Assembly (NCBI GenBank): GCA_032622095.1
Contig: CP136066.1
Location: 44,777,835 to 44,841,834 of the forward strand
DNA: 64,000 nucleotides
DNA from: Siphonodentalium dalli
Taxonomy: Eukaryota > Mollusca > Scaphopoda > Gadilida > Siphonodentaliidae
Direction: 5' to 3'
Part shown: positions 12,773 to 25,500 of the stretch, piece by piece
Position numbering within the stretch: the stretch's first letter is position 1
Layout of the letters: each line of letters starts with the position of its first letter
Position numbers and translations under genes: made by a program
Notes under the pieces: generated by a model
Database searches by the model: none
What the model saw: the letters and a program-made list of their open reading frames with translations, nothing else
Told to the model about the DNA's origin: nothing

Positions 12773-13283
12773 TTTTTTACGAATTGTTTTATTAAACAGT
12801 TAGATAGTTCATGACTGAAGCAACAGCATGTAGGACAGTTCAGACTGGAACTTACGTTGAGCGTTTCTTCAATCAATTCGTATTAATGCATATATTATAA
12901 TGCATGCTGTTTTGTAGGACCAACTGTTGAATGTTCTCCTACCTTCGATCAACTATTTAGAGGTACACAACCTCAAATGGGTAACCAGACAAATCGGCTC
13001 ACAAAAGTCGTCCAATCATGCAATATCGAGCTGGGATTATCGCCTATATACTGTACGTGAACAGGCAAAACTATAAGGAATATATACTATACATGTGGGT
13101 TCTTTTTCAGTGTTATAAAGGTTGGGACTTCAAACAATTCTTAAGTTGTGAACTGGTGGTATATATACTCTGTACGGTCGTAACCAGAATTCATGGCACG
13201 ATCTACATTTTACCTGTTGCAAAACTGTCGGTTGTAACAGAACAAAATAATCTAGAAAAGAATAAACTGGTGGCGGAATTGTA
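12773..13283 (+). promoter_or_regulatory. Upstream region of gene 1, possible promoter
   Basis: The 510 bp before the gene 1 start codon contain no recognised repeat. A TATAAA lies at 13114-13119, about 170 bp upstream of the ATG, which leaves room for a 5' untranslated leader. In-frame stops (TAA TGA) directly precede the coding start. No transcription data are available, so the promoter is only a candidate; a spliced leader or 5' UTR exon cannot be excluded. Confidence 0.3.
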
Positions 13284-13568
13284 ATGAGGCCGTTGAGAAG
13301 ATTGCTGGTGTTGCTTGTTCTGCCCATGAACGTCTGCTTGGAGTTTGCCGATGTTCAGAGGATACTCGACCCAAGAACAATTGACATTGTCTCGATGGTG
13401 ACCACATCAAGCATCGCGCGCTGCCGTAAGTTGTGCAGCTACTCCGGATTTTGCCGAGCGCCAGCTTTCAATGTAAAATCTAGGCATTGCTACCTGCTTT
13501 CGAATGCTACGGTTGGCATTGTTGCGGCACAACCGGAAGAGAAATCCAGCTTCTTCGGAATACCAGAG
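13284..13568 (+). CDS. Gene 1 exon 1: signal peptide and PAN/Apple-like module
   Basis: It encodes 95 residues from ATG to a phase-0 donor (CCAGAG|GTAGGT). The start MRPLRRLLVLLVLP is a classic signal peptide with basic n-region and leucine/valine core. The mature part has the Cys spacing of a PAN/Apple fold: C47, C51, C57 and C69 with LCSYSGFC and CYLLS, plus an NAT glycosylation site at 74-76. The PAN call rests on motif pattern only; the module is completed by cysteines in exon 2. Reading past the donor meets a stop 11 codons later, which supports the splice site. Confidence 0.82.
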
Positions 13569-16500
13569 GTAGGTCGAACTATATATAGGTCAAGGTTATT
13601 ATAGACGACGTCACCACACCCCTTCTTGGTAAGCGCGATCCAGGTCCTTTTCGTGTTGTATGCGGGAGTCATGCGCGCGCCCCGCTGCTTGTTAGCCGGT
13701 ATATATTCGGATTACTTTATACCCAAATCTTAAATGATATTCGGATTCAAATAAATAACTGGCACCCGACTTAATTTGATGGCGACAAATTGTGGTATTT
13801 GATGGCTAGAATGGACATATGTCGGAAAAAAATTCCAGGCACATATTATGGGGTGGGTGGGTGTCTCTCGTGTCCGAAAAGCAGTTTTGTCCATGTGCCA
13901 AATTGTTTTTCCATTTCTGCAGCTATTGAGTCTTATTTTGCCCTTTGTTATCCTTTTCCGGTTCATGATCTGTATATTTGGCGCTTTATAGTGTTCCCAT
14001 GATAGGTGCGAGTCGTTAAAAACGAGTAAATATATTTTTAAATCTAAATAATTTAAAACGAGCGCGCTACTCCAACAAACGCATCGCTATCGATATGTTA
14101 CAAGGGAGTTCACTATTTCGAATATCTCCTCATTTCTCGCGGCCGTAATTCACACCTGAATCGATTCCTAATGACATTTTCACCTTCCCATTGACTAAGA
14201 AATGTTAGTCATTATTACTCAAGGCTAGTAATTTTGACTAACACATTTGTAGTCTGATTACATAATTAGTCGTTTTGACTAACAATTTCTTAGTCGTTAT
14301 GACTAACACCACCCTAGCCATTATGAATAATTTTCTTTCTTAGTCATTTTGACTAAGCTAAGTTAGTCATCCGGGGGATAAACGTTTGACTAACCTAAGT
14401 TAGTCATATTGACAAACTGTTTTCTTCAGTGATATATATCCACGAAGCAGACCACAACCAGGATTAGACCGTGTGCTTAATTTTTCATGTAAAAACATTA
14501 AAGACATATTATGGATGCGTGAGTGAATCAGATAAGTTAGTATTCAGGAGATATGCCAACTGGAGGAATCTAGCATTATACTAACATAGCCGAAAATCAA
14601 TGGTAAATATCTACTTCTCGATTCGGGACGCAACTATATATCGGAGTTAATTAACGAAAAAGATTTCGCCATCGAGACTCACTGCATTTAATTAATATAT
14701 AAGAATGACGTCATGTGTTGTCGATTTGGATATAATATTTGAAAAAATAACTTCTTTGAGCTAAATTATTCTCCATATCTATTTGATCACCCCACCAGAG
14801 TGTTTCATATCACTTTAGTCAATCATGCAGACCAGTATTGATATTTTATTTCTTCTCATAGTGTCCTCCAGTATCATTTAAGTTCTGATATAACGTGCAG
14901 TGTGTGGGCTCACAAAATGAATTATCGAACTTTGTTATTGTAACTTAGTATAAATAAACATGAAAATGAGAATTTAGAATTTTTTTTATGTAAATCTATC
15001 TCGATCATATTCAGATCCCGATGAATGCGAGAATAACGTGCAATCGGGACGAGGTTGCTGTGAGGTCCGAGATTGAAGTGAGATCAAAGACTGGACATAG
15101 ATGCATACCTGTCCCCGTCCCAGGTAGGTTTCAGCTAATGTCGGCTGGACAAAGATGCACACCTGTCCCCTTCCTAGGTAGGTTTCAACTGACTAAGGTC
15201 GGCTGGACAAAGATGCATACCTGTCCCCATCACAGGTAGGTTTCAGCTGACTAAGGTCGGCTGGACAAAGATGCATACATGTCCCCTTCCCAGGTAGGTT
15301 TCAACTGACTAAGATCGGCTGGACAAAGATGCATACCTGTCCCCTTCCCAGGTAGGTTTCAGCTAACTAAGGTCGGCTGGACAAAGATGCATACATGTCC
15401 CCTTCCCAGGTAGGTTTCCGCTGACAAAGGTCGGCTGGACAAAGATGCATACATGTACCCATCCCAGGTAGGTTTCAGCTGACTAAGATCGGATGGACAA
15501 AGATGCATACATGTCCCCTTCCCAGGTAGGTTTCAGCTGACTAAGGTCGGCTGGACAAAGATGCATACATGTCCCCTTCCCAGGTAGGTTTCAGCTGACT
15601 AATGTCGGCTGGACAAAGATGCATACATGTCCCCTTCCCAGGTAGGTTTCAGCTAACTAAGGTCGGCTGGACAAAGATGCATACATGTCCCCTTCCCAGG
15701 TAGGTTTCAGCTGACTAAGGTCGGCTGGACAAAGATGCATACCTGTCCCCTTCCCAGGTAGGTTTCAGCTAACTAAGGTCGGCTGGACAAAGATGCACAC
15801 CTGTCCCCGTCCCAGGTAGGTTTCAGCTGACTAAGGTCGACTGGACAAAGATGCACACCTGTCCCCGTCCCAGGTAGGTTTCAGCTGACTAAGGTCGGCT
15901 GGACAAAGATGCACACCTGTCCCCGTCCCAGGTAGGTTTCAGCTGACTAAGGTCGGCTGGACAAAGATGCACACCTGTCCCCGTCCCAGGTAGGTTTCAG
16001 CTGACTAAGGTCGACTGGACAAAGATGCATACCTGTCCCCTTCCCAGGTAGGTTTCATCTGACTAAGGTCGGCTGGACAAAGATGCACACCTGTCCCCGT
16101 CCCAGGTAGGTTTCATCTGACTAAGGTCGGCTGGACAAAGATGCATACCTGTCCCGTCCCAGGTAGGTTTCAGCTGACAAAAGTCGGCTGGACAAAGATG
16201 CACACCTGTCCCCGTCCCAGGTAGGTTTCAGCTGACTAAGGTCGGCTGGACAAAGATGCATACCTGTCCCCGTCCCAGGTAGGTTTCAGCTGACAAAAGT
16301 CGGCTGGACAAAGATGCACACCTGTCCCCGTCCCAGGTAGGTTTCAGCTGACTAAGGTCGGCTGGACAAAGATGCATACCTGTCCCCTTCCCAGGTAGGT
16401 TTCATCTGACTAAGGTCGGCTGGACAAAGATGCACACCTGTCCCCGTCCCAGGTATGTTTCATCTGACTAAGGTCGGCTGGACAAAGATGCATACCTGTC

Positions 16501-19500
16501 CCGTCCCAGGTAGGTTTCAGCTGACTAAGGTCGGCTGGACAAAGATGCACACCTGTCCCCTTCCCATGTAGGTTTCAGCTGACTAAGGTCGGCTGGACAA
16601 AGATGCATACCTGTCCCCATCCCATGTAGGTTTCAGCTGACTGAGGTCGGCTGGACAAAGATGCATACCTGTCCCCATCCCAGGTAGGTTTCAGCTGACT
16701 AAGGTCGGCTGGACAAAGATGCATACCTGTCCCCGTCCCAGGTAGGTTTCAGCTGACTAAGGTCGGCTGGACAAAGATGCATACATGTCCCCTTCCCAGG
16801 TAGGTTTCAGCTGAATAAGGTCGGCTGGACAAAGATGCATACCTGTCCCCTTCCCAGGTAGGTTTCAGCTAACTAAGGTCGGCTGGACAAAGATGCATAC
16901 ATGTCCCCTTCCCAGGTAGGTTTCAGCTAACTAAGGTCGGCTGGACAAAGATGCATACCTGTCCCCTTCCCAGGTAGGTTTCAGCTAACTAAGGTCGGCT
17001 GGACAAAGATGCATACATGTCCCCTTCCCAGGTAGGTTTCAGCTAACTAAGGTCGGCTGGACAAATATACCTTACTCGTACTTAAATTCGCGCAGTAGTA
17101 TGTTTCGTGCACCAGTGCGCGAATTTAAGACTGAGCGAAAAATAGAACGACTCTGAATTTAAATTATATCATAGGGGAAAAAAAGAGAGCTAAGTTGATG
17201 GGTGACATACATTACGAAACGTTGGACACTGAATAGACAATTACATGTACGCCTATGAACGGAGGCATTATGTTTACATTCGGTCAACCAATATAAAAAA
17301 CTCAAACGCATTACTCAATAACAAGCGACATACACATCATGGTGACGTCGAAATGTTGAAATGCTTGTAAGAAATCCACAGATTCTAGATTGCATGAAAT
17401 TGTGCACGAAAGCACGCCCCCACATTCACCACCCTGGAGTGACACCGTGACCATACAGCCTGAGTTAGCGATGTCAGTACAGACCGTAACCAAGTTCGTG
17501 AAGTTTTGATTTTTCTGAAAACAGAATGATGCCTATACGCGTTGTGGTTTTCTGCTTTCGAGTTCATTGCATCGGTGTTCCGTCCATAACTATTTCAATA
17601 TTAGAATCATTATTTGGAGCATATAAACATCCATCATCGCAACAATTTGATGATGTAGTTATGTTTTACACGATGCTAATTCACCGTGGTCGTGTTTAAT
17701 ATACACATTTATCTTCAGAAACGACTGAAAACTGAAACTGTCATCAGATCCAAGATTTTTACGAAAACGTACATTTTGAATTCGCGGAGATATATGTGCG
17801 CTAATTCAAAGTGGGCGAATTCAAAAGAGAGCGAAACATAGTATTGCGCGAATTTAAACACGCATAAGGTACCTGTTACCATCTCAGGTATGTTTCAGCT
17901 GACTAAGGTCGGATCATTGGATTCGAGCTTGGCAGAAACACAATCATTGATGCAAGTACATTACCAAAACCCCACGTTATATCCGTAAAATATAAAACGT
18001 TATTCCTACTAATGGATATCACATAAAACCCCTATAATATCATTGAAAAATCCATTACATATTTTCTTATCTGTCACTATAGTGGCTAATAGCTAATAGT
18101 TCAAGCGATAATCACTTTCATTGTATACCTGCGCGCGTGACGTTATTTTGCTTCCGTACCAAAAGATAAACAATTTATATTATATTATTGACAAAATAAT
18201 GTTATTGACAAATGTTATTGACAAATGTTATTGACAAATGTTATTGACAAATGTTACCAATAAATAACCAAATAGACGTCAAATAAAGACGACTGTCTTT
18301 CGTGTAGCGCAGTACTGACGTATAGTGGTGAAGCGTCTGAGCCAACATAAGACTTGGATACAGTTTGCGTGTTCTCTACAGAGCTGATGTTGTTAAAAAG
18401 GCATATTCGGCTTTAGTTTTATTCATGTGATATACAAGATCTTCAACTCTTTATGTTGGGATATAAGATGTTATGAAACTCGTTTGATAAATTTGATTCA
18501 CAACTCGTCTACTACTCGTTGTGAATCAAATTTATCAACCTCGTTTCATAAAATCTTATATCCCAACATAACTCGTTGTAGATCATCTATATCCATGAGT
18601 TGTGAATTATGATGCATTCTGCGGTAAATAAGGGGGAGTTCTGGTGTGAATCTGAGAATCTCTGTCACTTGGTTGACAGTCCGACAGTAAAGAAAGCGTG
18701 TGGTGTATATAAGGAAAACACTCAAAACCGTGGGAACACCACTGAGCCCACCGTGGGTCACAGGCATTCGCGGTGATTTTCCACCGTGACCCACGGTGAA
18801 CTTGAGTGGATCGGATTCAGATGAATAAACAAACGCCCGGGAGACTTGCCGGTGATCACTATATATTTACATATATAGTGTGATCATCACTAAATCCAGC
18901 ATTCCGATTGGTCGGCGCCCACGTGGCTAGTTGCAATTATTTCTCGGTGAACGCTTAACGGCTCATAACTGCAGCCTCATAATTACATCGACACGTCATC
19001 AGTTTCGGAAAGAAGAACGCGTAATGTTTTGGGCGCATTTGGACTAGCGCAGGATTGACTTAATACATCATCGGGTTTCAATATAAAGAGAAATTGTTCC
19101 TGTTAACTTTTGGGCTTGTTTTGTCACGATACACTTTTCGATTTAAATACATTTACAAGTTATGACCACTTACCTCACGGTTATATACATCTCCATAAAA
19201 ACAGTCCACATGACAGTTAATCCTTATATGAATCACCGCGAATCAGAGAGAATCACACAAAATGCCGACATCTACTTGTTCACGCCATAGCGGAAACCCT
19301 TTACTGTAGTTTATTTTGAAATACATACAGTGTATGCTCTACATTTTATATATTATAGTTGATATTTTCAAAATGACAGAATTATTAATTAGTTACATGC
19401 AAGTATCAATAAATAAACAATTTGTTATTTTTGGATCGTTTCCGTCTCTCGATCACTTATTGTGAATTTTAAATGCAAGTGGACCATCGCAAACTTTGTA

Positions 19501-22500
19501 GTGTGCGATCTAATTATAACAGTCAGTGGTTACTGTCAAACTCTGGTGATTTCCAATGGTATACACACATACACAGACACCCGTTATCGACTTGGAGTAT
19601 TTGGAAACTTCTTGCCGGGAACCCGAGTCATTCTCAAGAACTGAACAACCTAGCTCTATTACTGATGGTAAGGCAAATAATGTGCGGCATAATGCTGTCA
19701 TAAAAATCTAACTGATTGCCTGGTTTCCGCCGTCCACTCTGTTTAATTCATAAACTACATTATATAGGGCCGTCGCGACCTCACAATATTAATCCGAATT
19801 AGTTTTTCTAACTTGTCCATCAAAGCAAAATCATATAAGGTATCTACACTTAAGTTCACAATTTATACCATTTTCAATTAAAATATCAATATAGTATAAT
19901 TATTATACCCCCCGCAACGAAGTTAGGGGGGGGTATACTGGAGTCAGCTTGTCCGTCGTCCGTCGTCCGTCCGTCGTCCGTCGTCTGTCGTCCGTCCGTG
20001 GACACAAATTTGTCCGGAGTTTTTCTCAGTCGTTTTTCGATCAATTTCCGTGAAACTTGGTACAGACATCAACCACCATGGGAACCTGTGCACCTGCGAT
20101 TATGATGTCTGTCGGACTTTTTTTGGTGGAGTTATCCCCCATTTTTCGACTTAGAAATTTTTCGCAACATGTAAATTTTGTCCAAGCTTTTATTCCTACA
20201 TTTTTCGGTCAATTTTTTTAAAACGTGGCACCGATATTTAGTACCATGGGAACTTGTGCACCTGCGATTATGACGTCTGTCCGACATTTTTGGGTGGAGT
20301 TATCCCCCTTTTTCGACTTAGAAACTTTATTTTGCAACATGCATAATTTTGTCCGAGCTTTAATTCCTACATTTTTCGGTCAATGTTTTTTAATCTTGGC
20401 ACTCATATTTAGTACCATGGGAACCTGTGCACCTGCGATTATGACGTCTGTCGGACATTTTTTGTGTGGACTTATTCCCCTTTTTCGATTTTTTTTCGCA
20501 ACATACATAATTTTGTCCAAGCTTTTATTCCTACATTTTTCGGTCAATAGGTTTAAGATTAGGATTATGGTTGTGCATCTGCAATGGGACCTGTTATTTT
20601 ATTATTTTAACTAAATGTTTACTGACATGTGAACCATCTTAGTATTTTAAAAACAGGGGGTATCCGTAGTCCCATTGGGACAGTCACACCTCTAGTTTAA
20701 CATTGACACCAACCAGCAAACCTGAAACTACATACGCCATCATATTTACTTATTGTATTATTTATTGAGGGGCAGCAGGAAGGAGGCCAGTAGGTCATGC
20801 TGCTCCTGTACAATACTATGAATTCATTTATCAATTCTTTGTTATCTATTCTTATCTATTGTACAAATAAACATATATATCTACATCTACTGAATAGAAC
20901 TACATATAAGAATAATTCATCATGTCCAGCCTTCAAACACCACAACGACAATCAGTTATATCACATACTTTTCTCGTGTAATTCAGCCGAAATCTACAAC
21001 TGAGGTATATTTTCTGATGCGAACTAATTGATCGTCTCGGCATAGAGACTTTCGTATATCTTGACTCCCTCCAACACGATCAACTACAAGAGTTCTTATT
21101 AGGTGGAACTGACTTGTTATTGCCTCCTCAGTCTGTGCAATATAATTGGGGCCGCATAATCATACTCACGGCAACATTTATACACACAGCCTGCCGGGTG
21201 GTGCGATTGCCAGAAGTAAGAGGAAATACACACCAGACCATATCCGTGTGACACGGTCAACATAATATACTGATATGTGCGGGTGAAAATTCGGACCTGA
21301 CATTCTACAGACTCTGTAAATTTGTATTAATATTATGCATATTCACAATGCACTCTATATATGGTCACAATATATAACCTGTGTGCACATACATGAATGC
21401 TTTGTGTCACACAACAATCTAACTGTATGCTCTTCATGCTGATGGTCAATAAATTATATTGATAGTTCCGCCAAGTCTACGAGGTGTGGTACTTTGAAGC
21501 AGTCGGTACTTTGAAGCACGGCGCCCTTTGTTACGCGGTGTTTTTAATATCTTGAGTTCACGACAGTACATTAATTTACAAAGTTATCTATTCTCATGTC
21601 ATGGAATCTGTGAGATGTGGCCTTGTTGATTCCTGCATAGTTTGTTTCAATGTTGTTGGAACTTGTTTTCAGACAAAAACCCGCATAGTTATATAATTTA
21701 AATAATTTCGGCCAAATTTGTGAACTGAATTGGTCACCAGAAGAAAACAAATCTAAGAACCCGTTGTAAACTCGATGAAAACTCGAACCTAACATGGGGT
21801 GCAAACAGAAGTTACTGGAGGGGGGAGGGGGGGGTGCATTTAGAAACTATAGGTGAACACCCACAACAGGGGCCCTCTAGCCACATCCCTGCTAACTCAT
21901 GATTTCCACTGATTTAATCGCTCTGCAGGCTAAACAATTGTATGGTTAAAGTGATGTGGAACACTCCAGTATGGTGATTAAATAGAAAGGAGACTTTTGG
22001 AGTAATTTTTAGAAATAGTATATCCAAATTGACAATACACACCGTCATTCTTATATATGAATTAAATGCAGTGCATGACTCTCGATGGCGAAATCATTTT
22101 CGTTAGTTTATCGCCGATATATAGATGCGTCCCGAATCGAGTAGTAAATATTTACAATTGAGCATAGTTCTGTTCGATGTTTTCTATGGATTGGTACGTT
22201 CGATTTTCGTTTCAAATTTTCGGCGATGTTAGTAGAATGTTACATTCCTTCAGTTGTCATAGTGCCTGAATACTAACTTATCAGTTTTACGCACCCGAAC
22301 AAATACATAATATGTCTTTAATTAAAGATATATTTTTCTATTGATACACGCGTTATCCGCCATCTATGGCTGGTAATTATATTATATTTCAAACGAACTA
22401 CCTAACGTCAAAAAGTATCTACTATTTATGATAAAATCGAAAATTATCCGGAATTTCTATTAAATTTATCGGGGTGAGTGCAAGCTATCCCATTGAGGAA

Positions 22501-25500
22501 ACATTCCGCTTTGCGAAATTATGTTTTGAATAGTGGATATCACCATTTAACTGGGAGATATATAGATTCAACTGAGGGAAGATATGTTCATTTATCAAAA
22601 CCGCATGGTCTGGTTTGATGATACCCTCGGGTATGGCGATACCACGTACACGGGGGTGTTATAGGTTTATTTTGGAGTATAAACCGCCATGTATAGATTT
22701 AAATACCTGGTCAATTCACCGTGTTGACAACGCAACGTGATGTAGGCTATGTTTATTTAGAACGGAAATATAAAATGTTTTTCTGTCTTTGTTTGAGATC
22801 TACTCAACAAATCAATTATTCTGAGATTCGTAAAAGCCCGGAATTGATTGGTGTACATAACCCGTTCATCGTATGTCGTATTGGCGCCATATTATGGAAG
22901 CGTATTGGTGCCACATAAAAATAACAATTTGTCCTAATTAGGAGATCGTAAGTCCTAATTAGGAGATAGTAACTCCTAATTAGGAGATAGCTATGTTCTA
23001 ATTAGGAGATAGTAACTCTTAATTAGGAGATAGTAAGTCCTAATTAGGAGATAGTAAGTCCTAATTAGGAGATAGTAAGTCCTAATTAAGAGATAGTAAG
23101 TCCTAATTAGGAGATAGTATCTCCTAATTAGGAGATAGTATCTCCTTATTAGGCCTTAGTAAGTCCTAATTAGGAGATAGTAACTCCTAATTAGGAGATA
23201 GTAAGTCCTAATTAGGAGATAGTAAGTACTACTTAGGAGATAGTATCTCCTAATTAGGACTTATTATCTCCTAATTAGGCGATAATATCTCCTAATTAGG
23301 AGATACTATGTCCTAATTAGGAGATAATATCTCCTAATTAGGAGATACTATATCCTAATTAGGAGATACTATCTCCCAATTAGGAGATACTAAGTCCTAA
23401 GTAGGAGATACTATGTCTTAATTAGGAGATACTAAGTCCTAATTAGGACTTACTATCTCCTAATTAGGACTTACTATCTCCTAAGTAGGACTTACTATCT
23501 CCTAATTAGGATTTACTATCTCCTAATTAGGACTTACTATCTCCTAATTATGACTTACTATCTCCTAATTAGGACTTACTATCTCATAATTAGGACATAG
23601 CTATCTCCTAATTAGGAGTTACTATCTCCTAATTAGGACTTACGATCTCCTAATTAGGACATACTGGGACCCAAATGTTTATTTTTATGTGGCACCAATA
23701 CGCTTCCGTACCATATAGCGCGGCTATCGTAACTTATAAATAACTAGCCGTCCGGGAGCAATAGGGGTGAAGTAACAATTCTCTGTTCAAGTTTGTTTTC
23801 TCTCAGCGGATTGTGATTCTGGACGGTATGTGCATCAGTTTCTAGGTGGGTGTGGAGTTCACACCCTTGAGCATTTCCTATAACCCAAGATGGCGTCCAA
23901 CATGGTCGCCGTATAATATAATATGAACAAAGTCAGTTTAATATGTTTTACATTTTTCATAAAATGTATACACATTTATATATTATTTGGATGGCATTGC
24001 ATTATACTAAAATTGGCACTCTATTAGAGAAATGGTTGCCAAAATGGCGACCGAAATGTGAAAAATAGGATTGTTTCACTCATATCTCGTATATCTGTTC
24101 CTATTGTTTTGAACTTGTTGCAAATTGTGTAATGTTTTCTAATTATTCATATCGTATGCTCATTGCTCAGTACTACGTGTTATTCGTTTGGTCTCAGCTA
24201 CTTCCACTCCCTAATATCGTTACATAACGTGGTATAAAATTTCCCCGAAAACTCCATATTGGTTCCTGACCATTTTTTAATGTGATATGAACAGATTTGA
24301 AGGAATTAAGCGAGTGGGAGTATTGCCTATAAAACGCAATCTCATTAGGTATGAGACGGTCATTAGGTCATTATGGTTTATGATGGCAGTCAAAATGGCA
24401 GGTATGTATATAATATGATATATTTCATCCTTATGCGCCTACATGTCGTGACTGATACATTTGTGGAAGGGTCTTTATCAAAAATAGCGGTAGAGATAAA
24501 AGACACATATACCAGGAGAAAGCTGGCAACTTTGAAGATTCAACATGAATGTACATGTGCATTGTTTTGAGAGCGATTGTAAATAATGATATATAACCTG
24601 TCGAAACAAGCATGTATCAACACAGTTGGACCCAGTTTCCGCTATGTTAACATAGTCATGCTAAAAAAAAAAATTCAGATCCAGTACACCACACTTGGTG
24701 TAGACATGCGTACTTGACTGATTAAGATAGTTAACTGATAGTTAGCTGATAGTTAACTGCGTAGTTAACTGATTATATATGACAATAAATTTGGTTGGAC
24801 GTATCAGACCCAAGAAGACAATAGTGCAGATTCGAGACAAACAGTCAAACTGAATGTCCTTCAAGTGAAGAATGAGTTCGATCAGTTCTACTTCGAGGGT
24901 TTGTGATAGTTACTTATGATGGGATGATCATGATGCGCACTATGTCAATGTTCTGCGAACCCCCAACTGTGAGCAAGCATCAACCACCACGCATTACTCA
25001 GTAGTCAGTATGGCTTTCTACGAAATATTAGCATAAACAAGAATGTTACAAAACCAAGTTATTGTCTGTTGATTATATGATTTGGTGTTTCAGTCCATAT
25101 CACAACTAATAGTACACAATTCCCGCAGCCAGCTTATGTTCAACTTTGACCATACTATTGTTTTATTTCGGTAATATTTGAGCTATTTTGTGATTTAATT
25201 CCTGAGCAGAGACGCGAACTGCATTGCTTCTATGAAAAAATGTCAATATGAGCCTCACTGCTTATATAATATATCGACGTCTCAGTCGTATAAGGCTAAA
25301 TGCTGATTTTGGCAGCCATTGTGAACGATACTTTATATATTACCAAATTGTTCAAGTATGTGTCACAAATGTAACCCTTTCTACGCATTTGCCGCCATTT
25401 GGACTATCATGATTGATTATGTTGACCATTTCATGCACCGATTAGATTGAGTTGTATAGGTAATAATAGCTTGTGCTTAAATCCCTCAGTTCGGGTTCGT

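Noticed and set aside
15021..15239. 72-codon open frame running through exon 2 into the repeat
   Set aside because: Only the part to 15123 is supported as exon, because the phase-1 donor there fits exon 3; the rest is read-through into repeat units.
15090..17067. CRISPR-like direct repeats
   Set aside because: Units are head-to-tail without unique spacers, in a eukaryotic intron; it is a minisatellite. The same holds for 26700-28605, 22930-23665, 43843-44195 and 52248-52745.
20225..20614. 129-codon frame with two similar halves
   Set aside because: It follows two of three 173-bp direct units of a repeat element; the repeated protein pattern is only the repeated DNA.
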